Assembly (NCBI GenBank): GCA_019637395.1
Contig: JAHBVR010000015.1
Location: forward strand, 186,001-250,000
DNA: 64,000 bases
Source: Vulcanimicrobiota bacterium
GTDB taxonomy: Bacteria > Vulcanimicrobiota > Xenobia > Xenobiales > JADMJV01
Direction of reading: 5' to 3'
How positions within the stretch are numbered: the first letter of the stretch is position 1; the number at the start of each line of letters is the position of its first letter. Position numbers and translations under genes: made by a program. The notes under the pieces were generated by a model. It was not told where the DNA came from. It saw nothing but the letters and a program-made list of their open reading frames with translations, and did not search any database. Shown here one piece after another: positions 54,202 to 62,800 of this stretch.

Positions 54202-54342
54202 TTACCACGGGCTTTGCTCCAGCGTTGTGATCAGCATTTGGGCCGCCAGTACGACCGCAAATGCGATCAAGACCGACCAGGCTTCTCGCACGTCGTGATA
54301 CAGCTCCTTACCGCCAGGATAACACCGTGGCTCTTTCATCAT
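54202..54342 (-). CDS. 46-residue single-pass membrane protein
   Basis: ATG ATG start at 54342 with GGGAGG eight bases upstream, an ideal ribosome site; TAA at 54202-54204. The product begins MMKEPRCYPGGKELYHDVRE and has one hydrophobic segment (VLIAFAVVLAAQMLI) near residues 24-38, then a short polar tail ending QSPW. The predicted topology is a single inner-membrane helix with a basic N terminus. No family recognised. It lies just upstream of the peroxidase promoter, so it may be independently expressed or co-transcribed. Confidence 0.6.
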   Translation of the reverse strand: MMKEPRCYPGGKELYHDVREAWSVLIAFAVVLAAQMLITTLEQSPW

Positions 54343-54628
54343 CTTAGAAACCTCCCACCCTCCCTGCGCCGGCCAGACAAAGTTTCAGCCGACCATAAGA
54401 CAGACACAACATTTAGGCCAACCATAACAAATCCTGCAAAGAGTGAAAGAATTCTATGAATGAAGTTTCTGACCGTGGCACCATCCGCTGATCTGCCCCA
54501 TGAGGACACCGCCTTATCAACGCCGACTGGAGAGGCGGCTAATGCGAGCGCTATATTCCTCACCGGCAGGAAGATCCCAACCGTCAGTTGGAGAGGTTGC
54601 GGAGCATGACGACGGGAGAGTCCGGAGG

Positions 54629-55126
54629 TTACAGGGCACCCAGGTCGTCAAAGCGCAGCAACGGGTAATAGCGGACCTGATCGTAGCTGGAGGGGGTAAC
54701 GTCGATACAGGCCCGGTAGGAATGACAGGCCAGCGGGGGGGCGGTGGGGCCCTGACCGGGGGCGCGAACCTGGCCGCGAGAGGTGATGACCAGGACGCGC
54801 AGGTTGGGAAGGTCGTGGGAGCTGTCGAGCTGGACATCATAGGTGCCCACATACTGCGGCGGGGTGGAGAGGTCGTGGAGGTCCTCACTGTAGCTGTAGG
54901 TCGTCTGGAGCTGGCTGGGGTGAGGGGGAAAGTGGATGTCTCGTTGCAGTTTGGCCCGGGCGTCCTCGAGTCCGGCCCGGGCGACCCAGCGCGCCCGAGC
55001 GGCCAGGCTGGCCTGCATGGTGCTGTTGTACTGACCGACCCGGCTTCCCAAAAAGCCCATTCCCAAAAGCAGCACAATGCTGCACAGCAGCAAGGCGGTC
55101 ACCAGCATGAAGCCTTTTCTGAGCAT
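54629..55126 (-). CDS. PilX/GspK-like minor pilin
   Basis: 165 residues. Class III signal MLRKG followed by FMLVTALLLCSIVLLLGMGF, then a helical neck and a small globular part (DVQLDSSHDLPNLRVLVITS). The size fits PilX rather than the much larger GspK. It is the last gene of the five-gene minor-pilin operon, and its ATG overlaps the preceding stop by one base. PilX-type proteins join the tip complex of T4P or T2SS filaments. Confidence 0.7.
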   Translation of the reverse strand: MLRKGFMLVTALLLCSIVLLLGMGFLGSRVGQYNSTMQASLAARARWVARAGLEDARAKLQRDIHFPPHPSQLQTTYSYSEDLHDLSTPPQYVGTYDVQLDSSHDLPNLRVLVITSRGQVRAPGQGPTAPPLACHSYRACIDVTPSSYDQVRYYPLLRFDDLGAL

Positions 55127-55650
55127 CAGAACCTGGCCACCAGCGCCAGTCCCTTGATAACCACCTGCCGTTTTGTCTCTTCCTGAGTCAGTTTCACTTC
55201 CACCGTCAGCGGTCCGCTGCCTCCGACCTGCACCTGGAAAGCGCTCAGCCCTTCGGCCACCGGCTGCAGAGTGGGTGGCGAGCCGGCTTCGCGCAGCAGG
55301 GTCCCTTGCGACAGATAGTAGCGCACCCGGGTCAGGCTGGCCGGAGGCGTCCAGGGGGAAGCGGGCGGCGTGGTGGGTAGCCAGCCGGTCAGTTCCTGGC
55401 TCACTCGCGACAGTCGCAGCTCCACCCCGGTGCCCGGCGAGATGGAGCCCGGCACGGCCTGGCGCACCTCGTCCAGCACGTGCCGGAGTCCGACCTGAAG
55501 AGTGGTCAAGGTGTTGGCTTTGGAGGCGGATTGCTTCAAGACGGCCTCGAACTCATGGGCTAAATTTGCGAATAGACCCAGGAGAAGCATCACAAAGAAC
55601 AGGCTCAGCATGGCCTCCAACAGGGTGAACGCTCGCCGTGAAGTTTTCAT
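55126..55650 (-). CDS. PilW/GspJ-like minor pilin
   Basis: 174 residues. Leader ends RRA with cleavage before FTLLEAM, Glu at +5; Ala replaces the usual Gly at -1. A hydrophobic helix and a helical neck follow (LTTLQVGLRHVLDEVRQAV), then beta strands (VRYYLSQGTLLREAG, LTVEVKLTQEE). This is the GspJ/PilW pattern. It overlaps the genes on both sides by one and four bases. It likely forms the filament tip with the V/I-type and X/K-type proteins. Confidence 0.78.
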   Translation of the reverse strand: MKTSRRAFTLLEAMLSLFFVMLLLGLFANLAHEFEAVLKQSASKANTLTTLQVGLRHVLDEVRQAVPGSISPGTGVELRLSRVSQELTGWLPTTPPASPWTPPASLTRVRYYLSQGTLLREAGSPPTLQPVAEGLSAFQVQVGGSGPLTVEVKLTQEETKRQVVIKGLALVARF

Positions 55651-56444
55651 AGGAGGCGAATGGGACCGGTTTCTTGGTAAACGGTCTGGCCGTGGTAGCG
55701 GGCGGTCACGCGCACACTGACCTCTCCCCCGGTGCTGGTTCTGGTTCCGTCCGGCAGGTAGACCCAGTTAAAGAGCCTGGCGCTTTGACCGGAGCGGCTC
55801 TGCTCAAGAGTGCCGGCTCCGCTGATGGGAACCAGCTCCCACTCATACAAGAGATCCTCGAGGGGAGCTCCGTTGCGGTCGATGGCCCCGGCCTGCAGCG
55901 TGGTGCTGCCCAGATGGGGAACGGGATTGTCGGCGGGACCGGTGATGATCACGCCGGTGGGCAGATGGGGGGAAGGAGCCGGGCTGGGAAAGGTCAGAGC
56001 CGGGCGAGCGAAGAGAGTGCACAGGCGGAGCTGGCGGGTCCCCCCGGCCCATTTCACCTCGACCTGGACGGTGCAGGCCGAGTTTCTCAGCACACGCCGG
56101 TCCGAGGGGCGGCTGAGCTCGATTTGCGAACAGCCGGAATAGAGTTCGCGGGCCATCACCCGGGTGGTCAGGGTGAAGCCGGGCTGCTCGGCGGCCACGG
56201 GGGTTCCGTTGTAGATGGCCAGCGAGGCCAACTGGTCGTAATTGTAGACGTTGCCGTTCAGGCTCTCGCTCCAGGCGCGCATTCTTTCCAGCTGCTGCTC
56301 GGCCAGAAAAATCGCGGTTTCCTGCTCCAGGGAGCGCGACGTATAGCCGATGCCGGTGTGAAAGAGGCGAACCACGATCATGATGGCCCAGAGCAAGAGA
56401 AAGGTGGCGAAAACGGACTCCAGTAGAGACATCCCGCGTCTCAA
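55647..56444 (-). CDS. PilV/GspI-like minor pilin with C-terminal extension
   Basis: 265 residues from TTG 56444, which overlaps the stop of the propeller gene (TTGA). Leader MRRG then MSLLESVFATFLL with Glu at +5. The first 150 residues look like a standard V/I-type pilin (EQQLERMRAWSESLNG). The C-terminal 110 residues add an Ig-like beta module (VIITGPADNPVPHLGS, LQAGAIDRNGAPLEDLLYEWEL), unusual for this family and possibly adhesive. Start TTG is inferred from the overlap and the class III signal. Confidence 0.72.
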   Translation of the reverse strand: MRRGMSLLESVFATFLLLWAIMIVVRLFHTGIGYTSRSLEQETAIFLAEQQLERMRAWSESLNGNVYNYDQLASLAIYNGTPVAAEQPGFTLTTRVMARELYSGCSQIELSRPSDRRVLRNSACTVQVEVKWAGGTRQLRLCTLFARPALTFPSPAPSPHLPTGVIITGPADNPVPHLGSTTLQAGAIDRNGAPLEDLLYEWELVPISGAGTLEQSRSGQSARLFNWVYLPDGTRTSTGGEVSVRVTARYHGQTVYQETGPIRLL

Positions 56445-57985
56445 GGCAGGACCTTGGTGACCTTGCTCACGCCCACCATCCAGATATTGGCGTTGGTGGG
56501 AGTGCCGAAGTCGTCGACGCGGGGAGCCGGCGGCAAAGGCAGGGCTCCGGCGGCCAGATCGCAGTCGACCTGAATGCCGGCCGCGGGCACGGTGGCGGGG
56601 GGCGTGGGAATGGCGAAAGAGCGCATATGGGCGCTTTTCCAAAGATAGATCCGGCCGGGGTCGAGAGGGTCCACCGCGACCTGCTGGCGCACGGCCTGCC
56701 CACCGGTGCTGGTGAGCTGGACCGGAGCGGCGGCCGGCGGATGAACTCGGTAGCTATAAACTTCGCCGCCCAGGCCGCCCCCGTCAGTGAAGTAGATGGT
56801 GTTGCTGTCGGGCGACCAGCAATTGAAGCGGCAGGGAATTCCCGTGTCAAAAATATCCGTCGTTCCCGCAGTCGTGGTGGTATTGGCCACACACAGGTGA
56901 GGATTGGTGTTGACATGATTTCCGTAGGCCGAGAAAGCGATCTGATTTCCATTCGGGGAAAAGGACATCATATAGCCGTTCAAATGCGTGTTGGGGTCAG
57001 AATTGAGATGCGCCCCGTTTTGATACTGCGCATCCGTCCAATCGTCGCTGTGAGGGGTATTGAAGGTGCCCGAGCCGGTGTCGCTGAGCAGCCGGCGCGC
57101 GCCCGTGCCATCCGTGTTGCTCAGCCAGTATTCGTGCAGGGAACCGGTCCAGACCACATAGCCGACTTTGTCGCCGTGCAGGGAAAGAGTGGCTCCGGCC
57201 ACGCATCCTCCGGCCGGCACAGGCACGCTGGCATTGTACAGCAGCTCCCCGCTTTGGGTCGAATAGACCTGGAAGGTGTTGCGGGGAAGACCGCCAGCGG
57301 TGACCGAAAGCAGCCCGTCCCCGGAAGATTTCTGGTTGCCGTAGGGAGCGGTGATGAAAGTCGGTCCCGACCCATCGGAATTGCAGTTGACCAGTTGATG
57401 CTGGCCGTACTGGTTGTCATAAAAGGCAAAAAACTTCGTATCGGTCTGGGTCTTTACGCGCACCAGATCAGGGTAGGCAAGCACCGTCCCGCTGGCGTCG
57501 GTAAAGTCACAGTAGAAGCGAAACTGATCATTGGGTTTGGATTCGGGCGGGCATTGCCAGTCCCAGGCGGCCGACCAGCACTGGTTGGCCTCGTCCCAGT
57601 TCATGCGCTCCGGCCGCGGCGGTTTGGAGAAAACCCCGGGACCGCAACTGCCCCGCAGGCAGTCGCTGTGCCACTGCACATAAACATCGGCTCCGCTGGT
57701 GTCGGTGACGTTGAGCGCCACGGTCATGCGCTGGCCGGGCACCAGTGTCAGGTGAAACGGCGCGGGCGGCGGGGCCCCTTCAGGAGCCAGGAACAGTCCA
57801 TTTTTCCCCGTGCTCGGGGCCGCCAGGGCGGCGGGCGGCACCGCCAGGGTCAAGCTGGAAGAAGAGACGGTGGCGGGATAGCGGGGCGGCACGGGCGCCC
57901 TTCCCAGAGAGGCGGCCGGAATCGGCATGGTTCCCTTCAGCAGGTTGACGCCGCCGGAAACCAGGCCGGGCAGGCCGGCCTTCAC
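56441..57985 (-). CDS. TolB-like beta-propeller in the minor-pilin operon
   Basis: 514 residues from GTG 57985 (overlap GTGA with the fimT-like gene). The second half has typical TolB/DPP-IV-like blades: MMSFSPNGNQIAFSAYG, CRFNCWSPDSNTIYFTDG, VDPLDPGRIYLWKS. The first half has Cys pairs (CLRGSCGPG, CWSAAWDWQCPP) that suggest an oxidising extracytoplasmic environment, yet no signal peptide is present. In the position between fimT and pilV it recalls PilY1, the propeller tip protein of type IV pili. The lack of a signal may mean that it is translated as an extension of the FimT-like pilin. Confidence 0.7.
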   Translation of the reverse strand: MKAGLPGLVSGGVNLLKGTMPIPAASLGRAPVPPRYPATVSSSSLTLAVPPAALAAPSTGKNGLFLAPEGAPPPAPFHLTLVPGQRMTVALNVTDTSGADVYVQWHSDCLRGSCGPGVFSKPPRPERMNWDEANQCWSAAWDWQCPPESKPNDQFRFYCDFTDASGTVLAYPDLVRVKTQTDTKFFAFYDNQYGQHQLVNCNSDGSGPTFITAPYGNQKSSGDGLLSVTAGGLPRNTFQVYSTQSGELLYNASVPVPAGGCVAGATLSLHGDKVGYVVWTGSLHEYWLSNTDGTGARRLLSDTGSGTFNTPHSDDWTDAQYQNGAHLNSDPNTHLNGYMMSFSPNGNQIAFSAYGNHVNTNPHLCVANTTTTAGTTDIFDTGIPCRFNCWSPDSNTIYFTDGGGLGGEVYSYRVHPPAAAPVQLTSTGGQAVRQQVAVDPLDPGRIYLWKSAHMRSFAIPTPPATVPAAGIQVDCDLAAGALPLPPAPRVDDFGTPTNANIWMVGVSKVTKVLP

Positions 57986-58644
57986 GGAGATCTGACCGTT
58001 GGAGGCGACGTGTAGGGATTGCCGACCGTGGTGAGCGACCAGCAAGCCAGGCCGGGCCGGCTCCCGGTGGCCGCCGCGGGGGTGGCGGCCGGAGTGGCCG
58101 TCGCTCCGGAGGCGGCCACCAGTTGATAGCACCCCTGCAGGTAGGGAAGTCCGTTGCTGACCACGCCGCCTTCCGGGGTAAAGACCAGGGCGAAATCTTT
58201 GCTCATGTCGTAGGCCGGGGAGTTGGGATTGCGCAACCAGCGGTTCGCGTCGAAAGCACTGTTACGCTGGCCGTTCACCCTGGGATAGGTGGAAAAACCG
58301 CTGCCCGCCGGCCAGGTTCCTTGGAAAATCAAGGCCTGGGGAAAATCTCCCGAGAAGTCGACCACGCGCGTCACCCGGGCCATGGAGAGCCCGCTGGCCA
58401 GGTAGAATTTCTGAGCCAGGGGGGTGGTCAGGGAATTGGTGGGCAGGCAAACCGCCACGGGAGTCTGGGTGGCGATGGCCGTCTCGCGAGCGCGGCGCAA
58501 CTCCTCGGCCATCACCATGGCCAGAGCGCGGGAGCTGCTCGAATCCCGGGCGCCGCGCAGTTGCAAAGCGCCCAGCCCCACCATCAGGGAGGCGAGGGCC
58601 AGCGCCACCAGGATCTCCAGAAGCGAAAACGCCCGAGATTTCAT
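57982..58644 (-). CDS. FimT/GspH-like minor pilin
   Basis: 220 residues. GGAGG lies four bases before the ATG. The leader MKSRA is followed by FSLLEILVALALASLMVGL with Glu at +5 and Ala at -1. The helical neck and beta-domain agree with FimT/GspH (ARETAIATQTPVAVCLPTN, DFALVFTPEGGV, a Cys pair late). The last 20 residues (TTVGNPYTSPPTVRSP) look unnatural; the next gene's frame over the same DNA gives VASNGQISVKAG, which would continue the domain better. First gene of the operon; divergent from the GspF gene at 58735 by 90 bases. Confidence 0.8.
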   Translation of the reverse strand: MKSRAFSLLEILVALALASLMVGLGALQLRGARDSSSSRALAMVMAEELRRARETAIATQTPVAVCLPTNSLTTPLAQKFYLASGLSMARVTRVVDFSGDFPQALIFQGTWPAGSGFSTYPRVNGQRNSAFDANRWLRNPNSPAYDMSKDFALVFTPEGGVVSNGLPYLQGCYQLVAASGATATPAATPAAATGSRPGLACWSLTTVGNPYTSPPTVRSP

Positions 58645-58734
58645 CTGCCCTCCTCAGTAGACGTTTCAAGGCTCGGCCGGCCACTTCCTGGGCCGCCGGG
58701 GGGAGCCCGATTTCGCAGGCTCGAAGCCGCTCCC

Positions 58735-59925
58735 ATGAGCTGGAAGCGCCTGGCCTGGCTGGCTGCCGGCCTGTGTGGGCTGATGCTGGCGGTGCACTTT
58801 CTGGGGGCCCCGAAGGCTCTCTTCCTCTGTCTTTTCGCCGCTTTCCTTTATGCCGGCGAGCGGCCCCGATGGAGTTGGAGGTCCGCGCCGGATCAGGCCC
58901 ACCTGGCCGAGAATCTGCGCCAGCTCGCCTTCATGACCAGACTGGGCGTCCCGCTGCTGCGCGCTCTGGAAGTTCAGGCCCGGCACGCCGAGCAGCCGGA
59001 GCTGCGGCGCATCTGGTCCCAGCTGGGCGCCGCCGTGGCCGGCGGCAGGACGCTCTCGGCGGCTATGTCCGCCCGGGGAGACTTATTTCCCCGTTCCCTG
59101 ATCGGCATGATAGCAGCCGGAGAACTGACTGGAGCGCTGGTGCAGAACCTGGACAAAGTGGCGGAGATGTTGGCGCGCGAGGCGAAGCTGAAGAAGAAGG
59201 TCGTGGCCAGTCTGACCTATCCGGCTCTTGTGCTCGGCCTGATCCTGGTGCTGTCGCTCTTTACTTTGCTGGTGATCTTTCCCGGTTTCGCCGAATCCTT
59301 TCGCCACATGAATGTGCCCTTGCCGCTGCTGACCCGGCTTTTGATGCTGGCCACCAGTTGGGTCACCAGCCCCACGGCCTGGTTGCTGGCGGTGGGGCTG
59401 GCCAAAATCGGCTACATGCAATTTCGCCAGGGGTATGCCAGCCCCGGTTCCCGGCGCGCGGCCTGTTCCTGGCTGCTGAAATTGCCTGTTTTTGGACCCA
59501 TTTTGCGTTATTCCAGTCTGACCCGGTACTGCTGGGCTTTCGAAGGCGTGCTCTGTGCCGGCGTGCCGCTGCTCAAAGGAGTGCGGCTGGCGGCGGTGGC
59601 CAGCGGCAATCCCCTGATCGAAGAAGACAAAACCCACCTGATCGAAGCTCTGGAGCGGGGCGAATCGTTAGGTGAGTATTTCTGGGACTACCGCGATCTC
59701 TACCATCCCATGATTGCGTCCATGGTTTCGGTCGGCCAAGAATCCCGCCGGCTGGACCGTATCTTTGGGCACCTGGCCGGTTGGTTCCAGACCAGTCTGG
59801 AAGCGCACCTGGAAGCGATGTCGGCCCTGATCGAACCGGTCTTGCTGCTGCTCGTCGGGGTGGTGACCGGAACCACGCTGATAGCCATCTTCCTACCACT
59901 CTACGGCACTCTCGACCACTTCTAG
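58735..59925 (+). CDS. GspF/PilC-type inner-membrane platform protein, second copy
   Basis: 396 residues from ATG 58735; the open frame extends far upstream antisense to the fimT-like gene but is not used. Extra hydrophobic segment at the N terminus (residues 7-40), then two GspF domains: QLAFMTRLGVPLLRALEV near 63 and RYCWAFEGVLCAGVPLLKGV near 263, with membrane helices near 165-185 and 365-390. It is divergent from the minor-pilin operon, which it probably serves. The paralogue at 30548 shares the fold but not close identity. The ATPase partner is not in the window. The last four bases overlap the convergent oxidase gene. Confidence 0.85.
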   Translation: MSWKRLAWLAAGLCGLMLAVHFLGAPKALFLCLFAAFLYAGERPRWSWRSAPDQAHLAENLRQLAFMTRLGVPLLRALEVQARHAEQPELRRIWSQLGAAVAGGRTLSAAMSARGDLFPRSLIGMIAAGELTGALVQNLDKVAEMLAREAKLKKKVVASLTYPALVLGLILVLSLFTLLVIFPGFAESFRHMNVPLPLLTRLLMLATSWVTSPTAWLLAVGLAKIGYMQFRQGYASPGSRRAACSWLLKLPVFGPILRYSSLTRYCWAFEGVLCAGVPLLKGVRLAAVASGNPLIEEDKTHLIEALERGESLGEYFWDYRDLYHPMIASMVSVGQESRRLDRIFGHLAGWFQTSLEAHLEAMSALIEPVLLLLVGVVTGTTLIAIFLPLYGTLDHF

Positions 59926-61277
59926 AGCCGTTGGAAAGACAGCGGATGTTGCAAAATTCCTTGCGGGTCGAAGCGCTCTTTGAGTGCCACCAGACGCGGC
60001 CAGTCCTCACCAAAATAGGCGGTTTTCCAATCGCTGCGGCCAAGTTCACAGTAGTTTTGATAGGCGCGGCCCGAGTAGTGGCCGGCCAGCTCGGCGCGAT
60101 AGCGCTTCAACCAGTCGTGGTTCACGCCCGGCGGCTGGTTGCGGTTGCGATAGCAGATGGCCTGCACGCAAGCCAGCGAAGCCCGATGAACAAAGGCTCC
60201 GTCGCCGCTGCCGAGGTTCCCTCCGTAAGCGTCAAAGGTCACCTGCGGGCTGCACGGGGCGGTCGTCACCAGCAGCTTCAAGAGCTTGCCCTGAGCCGCC
60301 GGGGCCAGCGGCCGGGACAGGAAGTCGGAGGTAGCCGCGAAAGCGGGGCTGCGGTTCTGGCTACGCCCGGCCAGGAACTGCATGGCATCCAGGTAGGGGC
60401 AGCTCCTGTCCCATTCTTGAAGGGCTCCCGGGGGTCCCCAACGCAAACTCTTCCACTCCGGCCCATCGCCCAGGAAAAGGCCCCCGACGCTGACCTGGGG
60501 CTCCCGGCCTCCGACGAGCGACAGATAGGAGGTGATGCGGGCGTCGGCGCGCGGAGCCCACTCCAGCCACCTTTCCAGCACGGCTTGCGCCTGGGCCCAA
60601 GGCCAGTAGCGACGAAAGAGCACGACCGGGCGCAGCGCTTCAGGACGCAGCCGCCAGCGTGTGACCACTCCAAACTGGCCGAAGCCGGATCCTTTGAGAG
60701 CCCACAGCAGAGAGTCCTGGGTGGTCGCCTGCACCAGACCCAGAGCCGGTGTCACCAGGGTGGCGTCCAGGACGCGGTCGCACCCTAATCCCAGGGCCCG
60801 CGAAACCAGGCCATAGCCGCCTCCCAGCAGGTAACCGCTGAGCCCCACTCCGGGGCAGGTGCCCAGAGGCAGCATCCGTTGCCGCTCGGCCAGAGCCGAC
60901 ATCAGAGGCCCGAGCTTCCAACCCGCTCCGAGGTTGAGCTGCTCATCGAGCTGGAGATCCACCAGACGGGAGACGTCCAGCACCAGGCCGGTTCCGCCCG
61001 AAAGACCCACGTAGCTGTGGCCGCCGCAGCGGACAGCCACGCTCTTACCGTTCTGGGCCGCCCAGCTGAGGCAGGCGGCCACCTCCTCTTCGTCCAGGGG
61101 AAAGGCGAAAGCTTCCGGCCTCCACTGCACTTCCGGGTTGAACCACTGGCAGAGAGTTTCGTATTCGGGCGAGTCGGGGCTGACGAGAGGGCCGCGAATT
61201 TTCAGAGCCTGGCTGGCCCGGGCTCGCCCCAACAAGGCCCATCCCGCCCCCGCCAGTAAGAAATCCCTTCGCCTCAC
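59922..61277 (-). CDS. Tat-exported FAD-linked oxidase (BBE type)
   Basis: 451 residues from GTG 61277. N-terminal twin-arginine signal MRRRDFLLAGAGWALLGRA, so folded with its cofactor before export. FAD-binding type 4 domain: VRCGGHSYVGLSGGTGLVLD near residue 84, with His for covalent FAD linkage, and GTCPGVGLSGYLLGGGYG near 140 with a Cys for a second bond (bicovalent flavin). The C terminus shows the berberine-bridge motif YQNYCELGRSDWKTAYFG and RLVALKERFDPQGIL. Relatives oxidise sugars or alkaloid-like substrates, producing H2O2. Its upstream neighbour is the A2M-like gene, 15 bases away. Substrate unknown. Confidence 0.88.
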   Translation of the reverse strand: MRRRDFLLAGAGWALLGRARASQALKIRGPLVSPDSPEYETLCQWFNPEVQWRPEAFAFPLDEEEVAACLSWAAQNGKSVAVRCGGHSYVGLSGGTGLVLDVSRLVDLQLDEQLNLGAGWKLGPLMSALAERQRMLPLGTCPGVGLSGYLLGGGYGLVSRALGLGCDRVLDATLVTPALGLVQATTQDSLLWALKGSGFGQFGVVTRWRLRPEALRPVVLFRRYWPWAQAQAVLERWLEWAPRADARITSYLSLVGGREPQVSVGGLFLGDGPEWKSLRWGPPGALQEWDRSCPYLDAMQFLAGRSQNRSPAFAATSDFLSRPLAPAAQGKLLKLLVTTAPCSPQVTFDAYGGNLGSGDGAFVHRASLACVQAICYRNRNQPPGVNHDWLKRYRAELAGHYSGRAYQNYCELGRSDWKTAYFGEDWPRLVALKERFDPQGILQHPLSFQRL

Positions 61278-61292
61278 GCCGGGAGGCTTCGA

Positions 61293-62738
61293 TCATGCCT
61301 CGAAATAGGCCTCCCACCAGGCTCCCCGGGCATCCCGGGCGCTCACGTGCACGGTCATGCCCGGCGTGTGCGGCGCCGCCCAGACAACCTTACCTTCCCC
61401 ATCCGTCCGCCCCAAAAAGGTCCAGGTGGGCGCGCTGCCGGCGGCGCACTCCGGCTCGCGGCCGGCCGGCCCTGCCGGTGGCTCGGCCGGCAGCACCTGG
61501 AAAGGCGGTTCGAACCACCAACCCTGCTGGCGCTCGGCCCAGGGGGTCGAGACGATCCGGCCTAAAACGGTAGTATTTGGCAGGGCCTCAGCCTGATCGT
61601 CGGTCAGCCGCAGGGTCAGCCTCTCGCTCCACTCCCGGGTAAAACGGATTCCCGGGCGCAGCAGCACTCCCAGCCGAGCCTGCAGCCGCCGACCCGGAGC
61701 CAGCAAATGCAAGCTCAAGCTGAGTCTTTCCCAGCGGGAGTCCGTCGGAATCTGGGCCCGCAGGCCGTTGAGTCCTTCGCTAAGCGATACGATTCCCCAG
61801 GAAATCAGCCGGGAGCCCTCGCTCCAACATAAGAAGCCGACTCCCCAGGGACTGCCGTTGAGAGCGATGCGCAGCACCGCTTCCTCCCCGGGACGGAAAG
61901 GGCCTGGAGGATCCAGGTCCATCCCCAGTGCCGGGTCTTCCGAACCTCCCCTCAGATCGGCCCGCTCGATGTCTTTCACGGGCTGCCCGAAACGCGACAG
62001 GGTGACCTGGTCGAAAGCGTCCAGAGTGCGGCAAAAGCGCCGTCCCACCCGGCCGCCTTCGGGCAGGTGCAACCAGCGGTGGTAGAGCCGGGTTTCGCCC
62101 ACCGTGCCGGACACTTCGAAGATGCCGGCCGCCTTGGAGTTACATTGCACGCTCAGCCGGCCCTGGGCGTCGAAGGTCTCGCGCACCTGGGCGCGAGCCG
62201 GCTCGGCAGCCACAAACTCGAAATCGTCATAGGCGCCATTCAGCGACGAATCGATGGGCAGACGTTGGAGTTGAAGTTCCGCCGACTGACCCGCCAGGGC
62301 GGGAGCGTGTATGCGCAGGGTCGGCCCGTCGTGGCGGAAATCGGCTCGGGCGGCGGTTACCAGCAGAGGCACCTCTCGAGAGCTGGCCGCGCTGGCCAGC
62401 TTCAGTCGAGCCGGCCGGGTGGGAGCGGCAAAGCGTAGCAGGAAAGCGCCCTCGGGCGTGAGGTCCACCCGGCCTTGCTGGCCCAGCAACTCGCAGGTAA
62501 GAAAGCGCTGCGCCGGCGGTGGATGGACCCAGCCGCATACGGTGACTTGCTGCCCGACCAGATAGGCCGGCCGGTCGCGCCAGACCGCCCAGGCGGTCGG
62601 CTCGTCTTCTTCTCTGGTGAAAACCTGGTCACGCCATTGACCATCCACGACCTCCAGGTCGACCCGTAGATTGTAGGACTGTAGGCTGAGTCGCGGCAAT
62701 GTCTCCGGCGGCTCTCCTGAACCCCGCTCGGAAAACAT
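61293..62738 (-). CDS. Alpha-2-macroglobulin-like protein lacking the thioester half
   Basis: 481 residues, no signal peptide at this start. Features of macroglobulin-like domains: AYLVGQQVTVCGWVHPP near residue 57 (MG2 type), and FRPGEEAVLRIALNGSPWG near 280 followed by VGFLCWSEGSRLISWGIVSL, which resembles a bait-region domain. The C-terminal half has further beta-sandwich stretches. The thioester motif (CxEQ) and the complement-like domain are absent; full proteins are 1500 residues or more. It could be a truncated paralogue or a different MG-fold family. Divergent from the SmpA-like gene at 62801; upstream of the flavo-oxidase, with which it is probably co-transcribed. Confidence 0.5.
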   Translation of the reverse strand: MFSERGSGEPPETLPRLSLQSYNLRVDLEVVDGQWRDQVFTREEDEPTAWAVWRDRPAYLVGQQVTVCGWVHPPPAQRFLTCELLGQQGRVDLTPEGAFLLRFAAPTRPARLKLASAASSREVPLLVTAARADFRHDGPTLRIHAPALAGQSAELQLQRLPIDSSLNGAYDDFEFVAAEPARAQVRETFDAQGRLSVQCNSKAAGIFEVSGTVGETRLYHRWLHLPEGGRVGRRFCRTLDAFDQVTLSRFGQPVKDIERADLRGGSEDPALGMDLDPPGPFRPGEEAVLRIALNGSPWGVGFLCWSEGSRLISWGIVSLSEGLNGLRAQIPTDSRWERLSLSLHLLAPGRRLQARLGVLLRPGIRFTREWSERLTLRLTDDQAEALPNTTVLGRIVSTPWAERQQGWWFEPPFQVLPAEPPAGPAGREPECAAGSAPTWTFLGRTDGEGKVVWAAPHTPGMTVHVSARDARGAWWEAYFEA

Positions 62739-62800
62739 CTATTTGGCTTCGAATGCGCCGGCCGCAAGGCCTGCTCATGGGCCCTCCCGAAGCAGGTGGG

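Noticed and set aside
54339..54563. 74-codon minus-strand frame upstream of the 46-residue gene
   Set aside because: GTG start without a ribosome site, and it covers the GGGAGG site of the small gene.
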